DNA of 7,836 bases from Christensenellaceae bacterium (lineage in GTDB: Bacteria; Bacillota; Clostridia; Christensenellales; Borkfalkiaceae), in contig CAOMHR010000074.1 of NCBI GenBank assembly GCA_948482865.1, positions 1 to 7,836 on the forward strand. The letters run 5' to 3'. The notes beneath the pieces are model-generated. The model did no database searches. It saw only the letters and a list, made by a program, of their open reading frames with translations, and was not told where the DNA came from. Of this stretch, positions 6,531 to 7,836 are shown one piece after another (the stretch's first letter is position 1; every line of letters begins with the position of its first letter). The position numbers and the translations under genes are program-made.

Positions 6531-7836
6531 ATGCAATACGCAGATTACCGCAAAAAAATGGTAAAACTTGCAAACGTTTTAAGCGTTTTAAAACGTTTCC
6601 GCGTGCTGATAATTTTGGCATGCGTTTTAGCCGTTGCGCTTTTAACGACGCTTTTATGTATCCGCGGAACAGTGTACGAAGTTTCGGCTTGTCCGCAGGA
6701 AATTGTCTACGGCGAAAATTTGGGATTCCGCGCAAAAGCGGTAATGGGCGGCGTGACGTATGAATATTCTTCCGCAGACGGCGGCGAATGGAGCAAAACG
6801 GTCCCCGTCCGCGCGGGCAGCTATAAAGTGCGCCCCGTGTCAAAAAGCATTACGGGCAAACCCAGATACGGCAAGGCGCACGCGTTTACCGTTCTTCCCA
6901 AAAACATAGAAGTCCGCGCCGCGGATACTGCGGTGTACGGAGAATTTCCAGAGCTTGTTGCCGACCTGTCTTTTGCCGACAGCATAAGTTGCTCAGCATT
7001 TGTTTACGGCGACAAGTATGCCGAAAATACCGACGTTCTGCCCGATAAGGACAGCATTGTAATCACGGACGAAATGGGTGAAGACGTAACTTCTTCTTAC
7101 GTGGTTACCACCGTAAAAACGGAGATTACCATAGGCAAACGCGCGTTGACTGTCGCGGCGGGCAGCGCGGAAAAGGAGTACGACGGCACGCCGCTTACTT
7201 CCGACGGGTACGAGTTGCTTGAAACGACCCTTGCTTACGGCGACACGATAAGTTACGGCGGCTGTATGGGCAGCCTTACGGACGCGGGCGAAGCAAAGAA
7301 CAAAATCGCAGGCGAAGTTAAAGTTTATAACAGCGAAAATGTTGACGTCACCGACAGATACGACTTAACAACCGCTTACGGCACTCTGACCGTAAACAGG
7401 CGCGTGATTACCGTGAACAGCGCAAGCGCGGAAAAGGAATACGACGGAACGCCGCTGTTCTGCACCGATTTCAGCGACGACGGCAGAGTCGTGAGCGGAC
7501 ATATATTGCAGGTTTCGGCGTCGGCGCGCATTACCGACGCGGGCGAGCGTGAAAACGGACTTGGCTTTATTGTTAAGAATATAGACGGTAAAGACAAGAG
7601 CGGCAATTATGAAATAAAACTGAATGCGGGAACGCTTACCGTTACGCGCCGTAAAATCACCGTTACGACCGGCGATATGGGCTGGACTTACGACGGCAGA
7701 CCGCACGGCTTTGCACAATTTTCCGTGGCGTCGGGCTTTGCCGCGGATAACGAAGAGCTGCGGGCAACGCAGGTTTCTGACATAACGGACGTAGGCTCTG
7801 CCGAAAACGTCTGCGACATACGCGCGTACAACAAAA
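6531..7836 (+). CDS. Membrane-anchored YDG/MBG-repeat surface protein (3' end outside window)
   Basis: The frame is open from ATG 6531 to the window edge, giving 435 complete codons. It starts MQYADYRKKM. A basic stretch (KRFR at 21-24) precedes one membrane helix at about 25-44, so the remainder should lie outside the cell. Residues 50-205 are MBG-like and more diverged (VYGENLGF near 59 and VYGEFPEL near 135, then GEDVTSSY). At least three YDG repeats follow, with Tyr217, Tyr304 and Tyr387 spaced 87 and 83 residues apart; the third is cut by the window end. The repeats are the same type as in the transglutaminase gene, whose end is 19 nt upstream. The architecture suggests a second surface component of the same operon, acting as partner, substrate or stalk (inference). 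Whether a catalytic domain follows further along, as in its neighbour, cannot be seen. Confidence 0.85.
   Translation, partial: MQYADYRKKMVKLANVLSVLKRFRVLIILACVLAVALLTTLLCIRGTVYEVSACPQEIVYGENLGFRAKAVMGGVTYEYSSADGGEWSKTVPVRAGSYKVRPVSKSITGKPRYGKAHAFTVLPKNIEVRAADTAVYGEFPELVADLSFADSISCSAFVYGDKYAENTDVLPDKDSIVITDEMGEDVTSSYVVTTVKTEITIGKRALTVAAGSAEKEYDGTPLTSDGYELLETTLAYGDTISYGGCMGSLTDAGEAKNKIAGEVKVYNSENVDVTDRYDLTTAYGTLTVNRRVITVNSASAEKEYDGTPLFCTDFSDDGRVVSGHILQVSASARITDAGERENGLGFIVKNIDGKDKSGNYEIKLNAGTLTVTRRKITVTTGDMGWTYDGRPHGFAQFSVASGFAADNEELRATQVSDITDVGSAENVCDIRAYNK
7146..7836 (+). repeat. YDG repeats in the partial surface protein
   Basis: Three units begin at 7146, 7407 and 7656, the last being incomplete. 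The first two share a nearly identical segment around the motif (AEKEYDGTPL at 7167-7196 and 7428-7457) with only a few base differences there, suggesting a more recent duplication than among the repeats of the upstream gene. Confidence 0.8.

Overview
The window is a single-strand, tightly packed gene cluster from a bacterium, most likely an uncultured Firmicutes/Clostridia-type organism. That placement is an inference. It rests on strong AGGAGG-type ribosome binding sites, very short intergenic gaps (16, 0, 28 and 19 nt), moderate GC with many GCG/GGC codons, and large surface proteins built from YDG/MBG-type Ig-like repeats. No rRNA, tRNA, CRISPR, insertion sequence, terminator or promoter can be supported, and no stretch over 300 bases lacks a gene.

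Layout, all on the + strand: (1) 1-242, the 3' end of an AAA+ ATPase gene that starts upstream of the window. (2) 259-1983, a 574-residue protein with a DUF2357-like N-terminal half and a long coiled-coil C-terminal half. (3) 1984-3348, a complete McrB-like AAA+ ATPase with two N-terminal membrane helices; its last 240 nt are about 95% identical to fragment (1). (4) 3377-6511, a membrane-anchored extracytoplasmic protein with five YDG repeats, a transglutaminase-like domain and three more YDG repeats. (5) 6531 to beyond the window end, a second membrane-anchored YDG/MBG-repeat protein, open at the 3' edge.

How the genes may work together (inference): a cytoplasm-facing, membrane-tethered AAA+ ATPase and its coiled-coil partner sit inside the membrane. 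A transglutaminase-like enzyme and a repeat-rich adhesin-like protein sit outside. This resembles, but is not, the known MoxR ATPase-DUF58-TgpA transglutaminase gene neighbourhood. Here the ATPase is of the McrB-like branch, DUF58 is replaced by a DUF2357/coiled-coil protein, and the transglutaminase is set inside tandem Ig-like repeats. The near-duplicate ATPase upstream shows that the ATPase, and possibly the whole coiled-coil/ATPase pair, has been duplicated with both copies kept under protein-level constraint. This cluster is the best candidate here for an undescribed system.
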